From Erysipelotrichaceae bacterium (GTDB taxonomy: Bacteria; Bacillota_I; Bacilli_A; RFN20; CAG-826): a stretch of DNA of 64,000 nt. A program made the translations under genes and the position numbers. How positions within the stretch are numbered: position 1 is the stretch's first letter; every line of letters starts with the position of its first letter. The notes below the pieces were generated by a model. That model saw only the letters and a list, made by a program, of their open reading frames with translations, searched no databases and had not been told where the DNA came from. This document shows positions 7,407-15,565 of the stretch, piece by piece. The stretch is taken from positions 1 through 64,000 of the forward strand of contig SVAY01000004.1 in assembly GCA_015059185.1 (NCBI GenBank), given 5' to 3'.

Positions 7407-9323
7407 ATGAAAGAAGTCAAACAGTTCCAAACCGAATCTAAAGAGTTACTCAATTTAATGATTAACTCTATCTACTCTAATAACGAGATCTTTTTAAGAG
7501 AACTTATCTCTAACGCAAGTGATGCGATTGATAAATATAAATATGCATCTCTTACAAGTGACGGTAAGATTCCTCTTGTTGATCCTGAAATCCGTATTTC
7601 TTTAGATAAAAAGAATCGTACCATCACCATTTCTGATAACGGTATTGGTATGAATAAGGATGAACTTATTAATAACTTAGGTACCATCGCAAGAAGTGGT
7701 AGTAAAGACTTCGTTAATAAAATTAAAGAAGCAAAAGAAAAACAAGATTTAGATATCATTGGTCAATTCGGTGTTGGCTTCTATAGTGCCTTCATGGTCG
7801 CGAATAAGATTGAAGTAAGGACTAAAGCGTATAACGAACAAGCTTATTTATTCGCTTCTGAAGGTGAAGATAGCTATTCTATCGAAGAGATATCTAAAGA
7901 TAGTAACGGTACAGAAATCACCTTATATTTAAAGAAATCTTCTAAGGAAGTGGATTATGATTCTTATTTAGAAGAATATCAAATCAAATCTTTAGTGAAG
8001 AAGTATAGTGATTATATCCGTTATCCAATCAAGATGATTTGTACTTCTAGTAAACAAAAGCTTGATAAGGACGGTAAACCAATTGAAGGTGAATATGAGG
8101 ATGTAAAAGAAGATACCACCCTTAACTCGATGATTCCTTTATGGAAGAAGAATAAGAACGAAGTAAAGGATGAAGATCTTAATAACTTCTATAAAGAGAA
8201 ATTCATGGATTATGAAGATCCTCTAATCTCTTTATTCGTTAGAGTGGATGGCAAGATTACTTATGATTCATTGCTCTATATCCCAAGTCACGCGCCTTAT
8301 GACTTATATAGTGATTCATATGAAAAGGGTCTCCAGCTCTATTCTAAAGGTGTATTCATTAAAGATAAGTGCTCTGAACTCATCCCAGATTATTTAAAGT
8401 TTGTGAAAGGCTTAGTGGATTCTCCAGATCTTAACTTAAATATTTCTAGAGAAATCCTTCAACAATCTCCAATCCTTAAAAAGATCAGTGAGAATGTTGA
8501 AAAGAAAGTTGTTGAAAAGTTAATTGAACTTAAAAAGACTGACTTTGATAAATATGTGAAATTCTGGGAAGCATTCGGTGAACATATTAAGTTTGGTATT
8601 TATTCTACATATGGCACCAAAAAAGACTTATTACAAGATGCATTAATCTTCCATTCTTTACTTAAAGATAAATACATCTCCTTAGCTGAATATAAAGAAG
8701 CGATGGATAAGAAACAAAAATACATCTATTACGCTTCTGGAGAAACAGTAGAAGCGATTAAACTCTTACCTCAAATTGAGAAATATCGTAAAGATGGAGT
8801 GGATGTCCTTCTTCTTGATAAGAAGATTGATGAATTCGCCATCATGATGCTTAGAGAATATGAAAAGATTGAATTTAAATCTATCTCTAATGAATCTACT
8901 GACGATTTATCTAAAGAAGAGAAGGAGAAAGTGGAATCTCTGAGTGCCTCCAATAAGAGACTCTTAGATAACATTAAAGACGCTCTTAAGGGTGAAGTTG
9001 ATGATGTTATCATCTCTAATAAACTTGTTGATGCTCCTGTCTGTGTCTCTACTAAAGAAGGTTTATCTCTAGAAATGGAAAAGACTTTAAACGAACAACC
9101 AGGTAGTGAAGAGAAAGTCAAAGCTCAAAAAGTCTTAGAGATTAACCCTGATCACGAACTCTTTAATGCCTTCAGTGCGATTCAAGATCAAGACGATTTG
9201 GTAAAAGAATATGCTTCAGTCCTTCTTGATGAAGCGATGATGCTTGAAGGAAGAGAAGTTAAGGATAAAAAAGAATTCGTCAAAAAACTTAATGGCTTAA
9301 TGATTAAAGCATTAGCAAAATAA
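7407..9323 (+). CDS. htpG: HtpG, bacterial Hsp90 chaperone
   Basis: ATP-dependent Hsp90-family chaperone of 638 residues, a normal length. The N-terminal ATP-binding (GHKL) domain shows ELISNASDAIDK, DNGIGM and GQFGVGFYSAFMV; a middle domain and C-terminal dimerisation domain follow. AAGGGGGAGA precedes the ATG. It is co-transcribed with hsp20 from the CIRCE-flanked promoter, which is less usual than dnaK or groESL being the HrcA target. Confidence 0.97.
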   Translation: MKEVKQFQTESKELLNLMINSIYSNNEIFLRELISNASDAIDKYKYASLTSDGKIPLVDPEIRISLDKKNRTITISDNGIGMNKDELINNLGTIARSGSKDFVNKIKEAKEKQDLDIIGQFGVGFYSAFMVANKIEVRTKAYNEQAYLFASEGEDSYSIEEISKDSNGTEITLYLKKSSKEVDYDSYLEEYQIKSLVKKYSDYIRYPIKMICTSSKQKLDKDGKPIEGEYEDVKEDTTLNSMIPLWKKNKNEVKDEDLNNFYKEKFMDYEDPLISLFVRVDGKITYDSLLYIPSHAPYDLYSDSYEKGLQLYSKGVFIKDKCSELIPDYLKFVKGLVDSPDLNLNISREILQQSPILKKISENVEKKVVEKLIELKKTDFDKYVKFWEAFGEHIKFGIYSTYGTKKDLLQDALIFHSLLKDKYISLAEYKEAMDKKQKYIYYASGETVEAIKLLPQIEKYRKDGVDVLLLDKKIDEFAIMMLREYEKIEFKSISNESTDDLSKEEKEKVESLSASNKRLLDNIKDALKGEVDDVIISNKLVDAPVCVSTKEGLSLEMEKTLNEQPGSEEKVKAQKVLEINPDHELFNAFSAIQDQDDLVKEYASVLLDEAMMLEGREVKDKKEFVKKLNGLMIKALAK

Positions 9324-9338
9324 ATATTTATCTAGAAG

Positions 9339-9363
9339 ACCATCCCTCGTGGATGGTTTTTTT
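9339..9363 (+). terminator. Terminator of hsp20-htpG
   Basis: Stem ACCATCC / GGATGGT with loop CTCGT, followed by seven T residues. Confidence 0.88.
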
Positions 9364-9468
9364 ATTTATGTAATAAATACTTATCAATAAATGTATGTCT
9401 TTTTGACATTTTGTAAATATTTTTTAAAAAATATCAAATTTGTTGCACATCTGTTGCTATCTCTTATA

Positions 9469-9474
9469 TATAAT
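9469..9474 (+). promoter_or_regulatory. -10 box before the 9507 gene
   Basis: A perfect TATAAT 32 bases before the ATG. The best -35 candidate, TTGCAC at 9443-9448, is 20 bases away, which is long, so only the -10 is called. Confidence 0.5.
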
Positions 9475-9506
9475 GTGTGAGGTTATTTAATTAAGGGGAA
9501 ATAGTT

Positions 9507-11111
9507 ATGCCACCAAAGAAAGGTATATTAAAACCAGCAGGAAGTAGAAGAAGAGCGAGACTCCAAGCAGAAGCTAATGGTACTGCGACTAATACTGCTA
9601 CAACTACAAGTGCTACAAGCAAAGTGAGATTTGCTAAATATGCGAACGAATCATTCAGTAAAGAAGAAATTGCTTCTATTGTTGCTAGACATAAACAAAT
9701 CGTGGATAGCATGAATAAATATCTTCCAGACGATCAAAAGATCTCAGTTGATCCTAACTTAGAGAGAAAGCTTCAAAGCGGCAATTATGCTAGGATGTAT
9801 CATCTTGGTCAAGAGATTAAGCAAAGACCAATTGAACAAGATAAAATCTATGAAGATATTAAAAAGAAATATGGTTCTCCAAAAAATAGTATCAGTGGCT
9901 TTAATATAAAGGCCATGTTACGTACTGGTAAAACCGAAGAAGATAAAGTGTATAACGAAACTTTGTATAGAGAATTTAAAGACAATCCTCAAAAGTTCCT
10001 TCAAAGACAATATGAAAAGATCCTTAAGACTAACGCGCAAGACTTATACGATTTAGGAAATGATCCAGTTAAACAAGCAGAATACTTCATTAAGAATTAC
10101 GAAGTGTGTAATTACGCGAGTAATATGAGTACTGTTGTGAATGCGAAAGAGAATAAAGATGTCTTCACTAATGAATTTAAAGAAAATTCAAAAAGTGTTG
10201 GTAGTTTAGCACACACCTTATTCCAAACTAAATATGCCGCTAAAGCATTTGATAGCATTGATAAACTTGCTTTCCCAGAAATAAGCCAAAAGCAAGCTGA
10301 AGCATTATATGACTCAATGTTTAGTAGTGATATTAAAAGTGAAGAAGTTAGTTCCTTATTATCAAGCAAAAAATGGGGTTCAAAACCAGAACCAAGTCCA
10401 AAAGAAATCTTTGATAACATCAAACAAAAAACTGGTGTTGATTTAACTAAAGATGAAAACTTTATGACTAACCATATCTTTACTGGTGAAGATGGAAAAG
10501 CAATCGATGTTGAAAATATTGATTCTAAATTTAAAGAAGTAAAAGTTGTTGGAGATGCCGATAAAAAACGTAACATGGACTTCATCACCAATAACTTCAA
10601 GAATATTTATGCCGCTAACTGGAGGAGATCCTTCAACAAAAAGATGGGTGCTGATGGTGATAAACTCGATATTGACACTCTTAGCAACAATCTTAAAGGT
10701 GGATTCTTCAATAGAATGTTCAGAAGACCTTCTAAAGAATATACTGCGATGATGGAGGCTTTTAAAGATTATCATAATCCAGAATCTCCTAATTATATGA
10801 ATAAAGAAGCCTTAGATAGTAAGACTCAAGCCTATGTCGATCATAAAAATAGTACAGGTAAAAAATTAACCACAGCAGATGAAGCAAGAATGAGGTTTGC
10901 AAAGAACATTCTTGAAACTAATAATGAAAGCGATAAACTCATCGCAAGAACTGAAAATGCTTTCGCAGATAGAGCAGTAAAAAGAGTAACATTCCTCCTT
11001 CCAGAAGATGTTAATGTTGAAATTGTTAGTAAAGATAAAGAAAACGTTGTTGTGAAAGTTCATGATGGACCTGAACAACAAGCTCAAAAGAACGAAGAAA
11101 TCGAACTCTAA
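9507..11111 (+). CDS. Unrecognised 534-residue cytoplasmic protein with PP1-docking-like motifs
   Basis: I do not recognise a family. The protein is hydrophilic, with no signal peptide or membrane segment. It has a basic N-terminus, a low-complexity Ala/Thr/Asn stretch (about 21-38), then a charged, mostly helical-looking body rich in Lys, Asn and Asp. GILK at residues 6-9, KVRF at 39-42 and KRVTF near the C-terminus match the SILK and RVxF motifs that eukaryotic proteins use to dock on protein phosphatase 1; this may be chance. AAGGGGAAA precedes the ATG. Monocistronic, with its own -10 box and a strong terminator. Confidence 0.7.
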   Translation: MPPKKGILKPAGSRRRARLQAEANGTATNTATTTSATSKVRFAKYANESFSKEEIASIVARHKQIVDSMNKYLPDDQKISVDPNLERKLQSGNYARMYHLGQEIKQRPIEQDKIYEDIKKKYGSPKNSISGFNIKAMLRTGKTEEDKVYNETLYREFKDNPQKFLQRQYEKILKTNAQDLYDLGNDPVKQAEYFIKNYEVCNYASNMSTVVNAKENKDVFTNEFKENSKSVGSLAHTLFQTKYAAKAFDSIDKLAFPEISQKQAEALYDSMFSSDIKSEEVSSLLSSKKWGSKPEPSPKEIFDNIKQKTGVDLTKDENFMTNHIFTGEDGKAIDVENIDSKFKEVKVVGDADKKRNMDFITNNFKNIYAANWRRSFNKKMGADGDKLDIDTLSNNLKGGFFNRMFRRPSKEYTAMMEAFKDYHNPESPNYMNKEALDSKTQAYVDHKNSTGKKLTTADEARMRFAKNILETNNESDKLIARTENAFADRAVKRVTFLLPEDVNVEIVSKDKENVVVKVHDGPEQQAQKNEEIEL

Positions 11112-11127
11112 AAAGTTTCTTAAAATT

Positions 11128-11159
11128 ACCTCCTATCAATAATTGATGGGAGGTTTTTT
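11128..11159 (+). terminator. Terminator of the 9507 gene
   Basis: Long stem ACCTCC-TATCAAT / ATTGATG-GGAGGT (one wobble), then six T residues. Confidence 0.9.
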
Positions 11160-11346
11160 GTTATATTACTAACAGGCTTTTTCTGATTATAAAGAATATA
11201 GCAAAGGTTATTCTTATAACCAATTAAAAACAATGTCGCAATTTGCACATTCTTTTACAAGGAACGAAATTGGCCGACAACCTGTTGTCCAAATTGTTTA
11301 ATAGTTTAAAGCCTTTTTTATCATCAGTTATTCTTATCTCTTTTTA

Positions 11347-11374
11347 TTGAAAAATATATTTATATAAATATAAT
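11347..11374 (+). promoter_or_regulatory. Promoter of the FNT channel gene, probably leaderless
   Basis: TTGAAA (11347-11352), 16-base spacer and TATAAT (11369-11374). The ATG at 11384 begins only 9 bases after the -10 box, so the transcript would start about at the start codon, and no Shine-Dalgarno sequence is present. Confidence 0.75.
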
Positions 11375-11383
11375 GTAGATTAT

Positions 11384-12073
11384 ATGAAAGCTTTAACTAC
11401 TAAAAACAAATATTTAGATAATTTCCTCTTAGGCATTTTAGCGGGTGCCGCGATTGGATTAGGAGGATTCCTCAATCTTTTACTCGTCTCTACTGGATAC
11501 GAAGTATGTCGTTATTTAGGTGGAATTGTATTTAGCATTGGTTTATTTACTGTCTGCTTCTTTGGACTTCATTTATATACCGGTAAAGTCGGTTATGTGA
11601 TGGAGAATAATAGGAAATATGCTTTATCCTTATTAATAATGTATATCGGTAATGTGATAGGAGCAGTGGGATTTGGATATTTAATGTATCTTACCGGCGC
11701 AATTAAAGAAACCGCTTTAACTGTTGCGCTTAACAAGATTGTGTATGACGGCGAATTTGGAGCCTCACCTCTTAAGATATTAATCTATTCATTCTTCTGC
11801 TGTATCATGGTTTTCCTTGCCGTAGATGTATATAAAAAGAGTAACAACTGGATTATTAAGATTGCTAATTTAGTGGTCTGTGTCGCTTTATTTGTTATCA
11901 CTGGTATGGAGCACTGTGTGGCAAATATGTTCTATTTTGCATTCGCTAATGTCTACGCTACTCACTTTTTACATGCTTTCTTAGCCTTATTAATTGCGAC
12001 TGCTGGAAATAGCTTAGGAGCGATAGCAACTTACCTCGTAGTAAGAGAAGTAAATAGAAAAAAAGTTGAATAA
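11384..12073 (+). CDS. Formate/nitrite transporter (FNT) family channel
   Basis: An integral membrane protein of 229 residues with six hydrophobic segments. The family hallmark GMEHCVANMFYF is at about residues 169-180, and the N-terminal AGAAIGLGG corresponds to the first pore helix. FNT proteins form pentameric channels for small monovalent anions (formate, nitrite, hydrosulfide or lactate); the substrate cannot be read from sequence. No fermentation or nitrite genes are adjacent. The ATG lies just downstream of a strong promoter without a ribosome binding site, so the mRNA is probably leaderless. Confidence 0.88.
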   Translation: MKALTTKNKYLDNFLLGILAGAAIGLGGFLNLLLVSTGYEVCRYLGGIVFSIGLFTVCFFGLHLYTGKVGYVMENNRKYALSLLIMYIGNVIGAVGFGYLMYLTGAIKETALTVALNKIVYDGEFGASPLKILIYSFFCCIMVFLAVDVYKKSNNWIIKIANLVVCVALFVITGMEHCVANMFYFAFANVYATHFLHAFLALLIATAGNSLGAIATYLVVREVNRKKVE

Positions 12074-12129
12074 AATTAATGCTTGTATATAATATATAAG
12101 CGACCTTTTTTAAGAAGGGTTCGTTATAT

Positions 12130-12205
12130 GGGTCTATAGCTCAGTTGGGAGAGCACCTGATTTGCATTCAGGGGGTCGAGAGTTCGAGTCTCTTTAGATC
12201 CACCA
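12130..12205 (+). tRNA. tRNA-Ala (TGC)
   Basis: Acceptor stem GGGTCTA / TAGATCC, anticodon TGC in loop TTTGCAT, T-loop TTCGAGT, encoded CCA. Confidence 0.96.
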
Positions 12206-12210
12206 TATAT

Positions 12211-12287
12211 GGCTGCGTAACTCAGTTGGCTAGAGTAGTCGGTTCATACCCGGCCTGTCGAGGGTTCGAGTCCCCCCGCAGCTACCA
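12211..12287 (+). tRNA. tRNA-Met (CAT), elongator
   Basis: Acceptor stem GGCTGCG / CGCAGCT, anticodon loop TTCATAC as in the Bacillus elongator Met tRNA, T-loop TTCGAGT, encoded CCA. The T-stem has one A-C mismatch. Confidence 0.9.
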
Positions 12288-12298
12288 GTTGGATAATG

Positions 12299-12323
12299 AC
12301 GATGAGAAATCATCGTTTTTTTA
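12299..12323 (+). terminator. Terminator of tRNA Ala-Met
   Basis: Stem ACGATGA / TCATCGT with tetraloop GAAA, then a run of T residues. Confidence 0.88.
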
Positions 12324-12354
12324 TTTTATAAAAGGATTAGTGTATTAATAATAC

Positions 12355-12383
12355 TTGAATAATTGTTCAAATGTTCATACAAT
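12355..12383 (+). promoter_or_regulatory. Promoter and likely ArsR-type operator of the metal efflux operon
   Basis: TTGAAT (12355-12360), 17-base spacer, TACAAT (12378-12383). An inverted repeat TTGAA-N6-TTCAA at 12355-12370 overlaps the -35 box and spacer, where an ArsR/SmtB repressor would be expected to bind and block its own promoter. Confidence 0.7.
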
Positions 12384-12401
12384 ATATCTGAGGTAAAAGA
12401 T

Positions 12402-12707
12402 ATGGTAGAAGCGGAAAGAGAAATTGCCTTAGATGATTATATAGAGGATATGGCCTCTTTATTTAAGGTATTAGGAGACACAACAAGAACTAAGATATTA
12501 GCGGTGTTAGAAAAAGGTGAACTTAATGTCACTGATATATCTAATTATGTTGGACTTAATATCTCTGCTATCTCTCATCAACTTAGAATCTTACGTCAGG
12601 CTAAGTTAATAAAACCACGTAAGGTCGGGAAAGAAGTGCGTTATAGTTTAGATGATGAACACATTTCTCAAATCTTTAAATGTGCCTTAGAACACGTAAT
12701 GGAGTAA
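12402..12707 (+). CDS. ArsR/SmtB-family metal-sensing repressor
   Basis: A 101-residue winged-helix regulator. The core runs LFKVLGDTTRTKILAVLE, then the recognition helix region NISAISHQLRILRQAKLI and the wing GKEVRYSLDDEHI. It has the length and layout of CadC/CzrA-type sensors, which release DNA when Zn, Cd or similar ions bind. The D-x-H pattern near the C-terminal helix (DDEHISQIFKCALEH) is consistent with an alpha-5 metal site. The start at 12402 has an AGGT ribosome binding site 7 bases upstream. It leads the operon with the metal-binding protein and P-type ATPase, and probably represses it. Confidence 0.9.
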   Translation: MVEAEREIALDDYIEDMASLFKVLGDTTRTKILAVLEKGELNVTDISNYVGLNISAISHQLRILRQAKLIKPRKVGKEVRYSLDDEHISQIFKCALEHVME

Positions 12708-12713
12708 AAGAAT

Positions 12714-12929
12714 ATGAAGAAAGTATTTAAGATTGAAATTGACTGTGCAAACTGTGCAGCAAAAGTGGAAGAAGCAATTAATAAGATTGAAGGAGTCAAT
12801 CAAGCTTCTTTAAATTATATGACACAAAAAATGATTATTGATATAGATGACGCGAATTTTGATAGCATTATGAAACAAGTAAAGAAAGTTGGAAGAAAAA
12901 TCGAACCAGATTTTGAAATTTTAGATTAG
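12714..12929 (+). CDS. Free-standing heavy-metal-associated (HMA) domain protein
   Basis: A single ferredoxin-like HMA domain of 71 residues with the metal motif DCANCAAKVE. The CANC form is typical of the N-terminal domain of Zn/Cd/Pb ATPases (CadA, ZntA) rather than of copper chaperones. It lies 6 bases after the regulator gene and 1 base before an ATPase gene that lacks this domain, so the usual N-terminal domain appears to have become a separate protein. It may deliver metal to the pump or regulate it. Confidence 0.88.
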   Translation: MKKVFKIEIDCANCAAKVEEAINKIEGVNQASLNYMTQKMIIDIDDANFDSIMKQVKKVGRKIEPDFEILD

Positions 12930-12930
12930 T

Positions 12931-14799
12931 ATGTCACGTAAGCTGAAGAAAAGACTAATTAGAATCATTATAACTGGAACATTATTTATTCCAGTTTTTA
13001 TCGTCGATAAAGTTATTGATTTATCTTCAGTCTTTAATAGTGATTTAGGTTGGCTATTCCCATTATTTATTTATCTTACGATTTATTTAATTATCAGTTA
13101 TGACATATTGATTAAAGCGGCAAAGAATATAGCGCATGGTCGTGTATTTGATGAAAACTTCTTAATGATAGTGGCAACTATTGGAGCGTTCGCGATTAAA
13201 GAATTCCCTGAGGCCGTAGCAGTGATGCTTTTTTATCAAGTTGGTGAATTCTTCCAAGACCTCGCTGTTGGTAAGTCTAGAAAAGAAATATCTTCATTAA
13301 TGGATATTAAAGCAGAGGTTGCTAATGTTATTAAGAGTGATGGTTCAACTGAAGAAGTGGAAGTTGAATTAGTAGAACTAGATACATTAATTAAAGTCTT
13401 ACCAGGAGATAAGATTCCGCTTGATGGAATAATAGTTAAAGGTAGTTCCTCTTTAGACACTAAAGCATTAACTGGAGAATCAATACCTAGAGAAATTACA
13501 GTGGGTGAAGAAGTAGTGAGTGGAGCAATTAATCTAGATAGTCCACTTGAAATCAAGGTCACTAAGACATATGAGAATTCAACAGTTAATAAGATATTAG
13601 AACTTGTTGAAAACTCAACTAATGCGAAATCTTCGCAAGAAAAGTTCATTACTAAGTTTGCTAAATGGTATACACCAGTAGTAGTTATCTCCGCTATATT
13701 AGTAGCCTTAATCGGATCTTTAGTCACAAAAGACTATATGACTTGGATTAGTCGAAGTTTAAACTTCTTAGTTGTTAGTTGTCCTTGTGCAATAGTCATC
13801 TCAGTACCTTTATCATTCTTTATTTCAATCGGTCGAGCTGCTAAATTAGGTATCTTAATTAAAGGATCAACATATTTAGAAAACTTTAATAAAGCACGTA
13901 CCTTTGCCTTTGATAAAACTGGAACATTAACTAAAGGGAATTTCGTTGTGACTAATATCTATCCAAGTGACAAAAAAGATGAGATTTTAGAAGCAGCTTA
14001 TATTGTTGAAAGAGATTCAAATCACCCAATCGCATTATCTATTAAAAATGCTTATAAGGGCGAAATAAAAGAGGAATACGAGATTAAGAATATTCCTGGA
14101 AAAGGCATGAGTGCTCAAAATAAAAATAACCGCATTTTAGTGGGAAATATGGCACTTTTAAAGGAAAATTCAATTAATTTAGAGGAAATTGATGAAGTTG
14201 GAACTATAGTTTATGTAGCTAAAAATGGCAACTATTTAGGAGCGATTGTTATTAAAGATGAAGTAAAAGAAGAAAGTAAAGAACTAATCTCATATTTATC
14301 TAAAGAAAAGATTAGTACTATTATGCTCACTGGAGATAACGAAAGAGTGGCAAGTGAAGTAGCTTCTTCTTTAGCCTTAACTAGTTATCGTCACTCATTA
14401 TTACCACAAGATAAGGTAGGGGAAATTGATAAGATTATTAAGTCTAACAAGAATGGTGAATTACTTGTTTATATTGGGGATGGAATTAATGACGCACCAA
14501 GTTTAGCTCGTAGCGATATTGGTATTGCTATGGGTGCGCTAGGAAGTGATGCGGCGATTGAGGCTAGTAATATCGTCTTAATGAATGATAATTTAACTAG
14601 TGTTATTAAAGCTAAAAAGATTGCTAAGAAGACAATGAATATCGTGACTCAAAACATTGTATTTGCTTTAGCGGTTAAACTTACAATCCTTATCTTATCA
14701 GTATTTGGTATTGCTTCTATTTGGTTAGCGGTGTTTGGTGATGTCGGTGTTGCGTTACTTTGTATTTTAAATGCACTCAGAAGCGGTAAGATAAAATAA
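12931..14799 (+). CDS. P1B-2-type Zn/Cd/Pb-exporting P-type ATPase
   Basis: Membrane metal exporter of 622 residues. Seen in order: actuator-domain LTGES, intramembrane metal site SCPCAI, phosphorylation site DKTGTLTKG, SNHPIA of the nucleotide domain, and the hinge GDGINDAPSLARSDIGIAMG. The last helices contain AVKLTIL...WLAVFGDVGV, whose Lys and Asp are diagnostic of the P1B-2 (ZntA/CadA) group. The N-terminal HMA domain is absent and encoded by the gene immediately upstream. Regulated by the ArsR-type repressor at the head of the operon. Confidence 0.93.
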   Translation: MSRKLKKRLIRIIITGTLFIPVFIVDKVIDLSSVFNSDLGWLFPLFIYLTIYLIISYDILIKAAKNIAHGRVFDENFLMIVATIGAFAIKEFPEAVAVMLFYQVGEFFQDLAVGKSRKEISSLMDIKAEVANVIKSDGSTEEVEVELVELDTLIKVLPGDKIPLDGIIVKGSSSLDTKALTGESIPREITVGEEVVSGAINLDSPLEIKVTKTYENSTVNKILELVENSTNAKSSQEKFITKFAKWYTPVVVISAILVALIGSLVTKDYMTWISRSLNFLVVSCPCAIVISVPLSFFISIGRAAKLGILIKGSTYLENFNKARTFAFDKTGTLTKGNFVVTNIYPSDKKDEILEAAYIVERDSNHPIALSIKNAYKGEIKEEYEIKNIPGKGMSAQNKNNRILVGNMALLKENSINLEEIDEVGTIVYVAKNGNYLGAIVIKDEVKEESKELISYLSKEKISTIMLTGDNERVASEVASSLALTSYRHSLLPQDKVGEIDKIIKSNKNGELLVYIGDGINDAPSLARSDIGIAMGALGSDAAIEASNIVLMNDNLTSVIKAKKIAKKTMNIVTQNIVFALAVKLTILILSVFGIASIWLAVFGDVGVALLCILNALRSGKIK

Positions 14800-14875
14800 T
14801 TTTAATTATAATTAATACTTAAACTTTATTTTTCTATTTATTTGTTTTATTATTTTCTAGCACAAATGTGCATAT

Positions 14876-14950
14876 GGACCCATAGCTCAAAGGAAGAGCC
14901 CTCCGCTCATAACGGAGTTGTTGTAGTGTCGGGATCTACTGGGTCCACCA
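14876..14950 (+). tRNA. Atypical CAT-anticodon tRNA (tRNA-Ile2-like)
   Basis: Folds as a cloverleaf: acceptor GGACCCA / TGGGTCC, D-stem GCTC / GAGC with a short 7-base loop, anticodon stem CTCCG / CGGAG with loop CTCATAA, encoded CCA. The acceptor start and anticodon loop resemble Bacillus tRNA-Ile2, whose C34 is changed to lysidine by TilS. The T-arm is abnormal: loop GTCGGGA replaces TTCRANY, so positions 54 and 58 are both G, and the closing pair is T-T. It may be a functional divergent tRNA or a decaying one. Confidence 0.7.
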
Positions 14951-14955
14951 AATAT

Positions 14956-15046
14956 GGAGATTTACCCAAGTGGTTGAAGGGGTCGGTCTTGAAAACCGAT
15001 AGGGGGTGCAAGCCCCGCTAGGGTTCAAATCCCTAAATCTCCGCCA
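14956..15046 (+). tRNA. tRNA-Ser (TGA)
   Basis: Acceptor stem GGAGATT / AATCTCC, anticodon TGA in loop CTTGAAA, a long variable arm typical of serine tRNA, T-loop TTCAAAT, encoded CCA. Confidence 0.96.
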
Positions 15047-15058
15047 AAATAAAAAATG

Positions 15059-15083
15059 AGGATAATGTTTATTATCCTTTTTT
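15059..15083 (+). terminator. Terminator of the Ile2-like/Ser tRNA pair
   Basis: Perfect stem AGGATAAT / ATTATCCT with loop GTTT, then a T run. Confidence 0.88.
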
Positions 15084-15115
15084 GTTTATATATAATGAGA
15101 GGCGAGGATAAACCT

Positions 15116-15565
15116 ATGAAAAAGATTTTTATATACTATTCACTCACAGGTAATGGTGACCATGTTGCTAAATTCATGGAAGCTAGAGGATATGAAATCC
15201 GTAAAGTAATTGAGAAAAAGAAAATGCCTAAATCATTTTTCTTCCGTGTCTTAATTGGCGGCTATCGTGCTGGAAGAAAGAAGAAGGGCAAATTAATTAA
15301 TTACGATAACAATATCAAAGATTATAGCGAGGTAGTGATTGGCTCCCCAGTTTGGAATGGACGCTTCCCACCTGCTATTAATTCCGTCCTTGATCAAACA
15401 GATTTATCAAGTGCGAAAAAGCTTGCTTTCTTCTTTTATAGTGGAAGTGGTGAAACACCTAAAGTGGTGAAAGAAGTGGTGAAAGAGTTCCCTCATGCTA
15501 GAATCATCGTCACAAAAGAACCAAAGAATAATCCAAGCGAAACACATGTTATTAATAAACTATAA
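15116..15565 (+). CDS. Flavodoxin-like protein
   Basis: A 149-residue protein with the N-terminal flavodoxin signature IFIYYSLTGNGDHVA (the phosphate loop for FMN), then VVIGSPVWNGRFPPAI around the second FMN loop and FFFYSGSGE around the third. Probably carries FMN and passes electrons, or acts as a small oxidoreductase; the partner is unknown. The start at 15116 follows a purine-rich GAGGATAA. Its stop codon overlaps the start of the ABC-F gene, so the two are translated together. Confidence 0.82.
   Translation: MKKIFIYYSLTGNGDHVAKFMEARGYEIRKVIEKKKMPKSFFFRVLIGGYRAGRKKKGKLINYDNNIKDYSEVVIGSPVWNGRFPPAINSVLDQTDLSSAKKLAFFFYSGSGETPKVVKEVVKEFPHARIIVTKEPKNNPSETHVINKL

Noticed and set aside
8771-9121. 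Antisense open frame within htpG
   Set aside because: It is a Ser/Leu-rich mirror of the htpG coding strand without a start signal.
12145-12348. Open frame of 67 codons
   Set aside because: It runs straight through the tRNA-Ala and tRNA-Met genes and the following terminator; not a protein gene.
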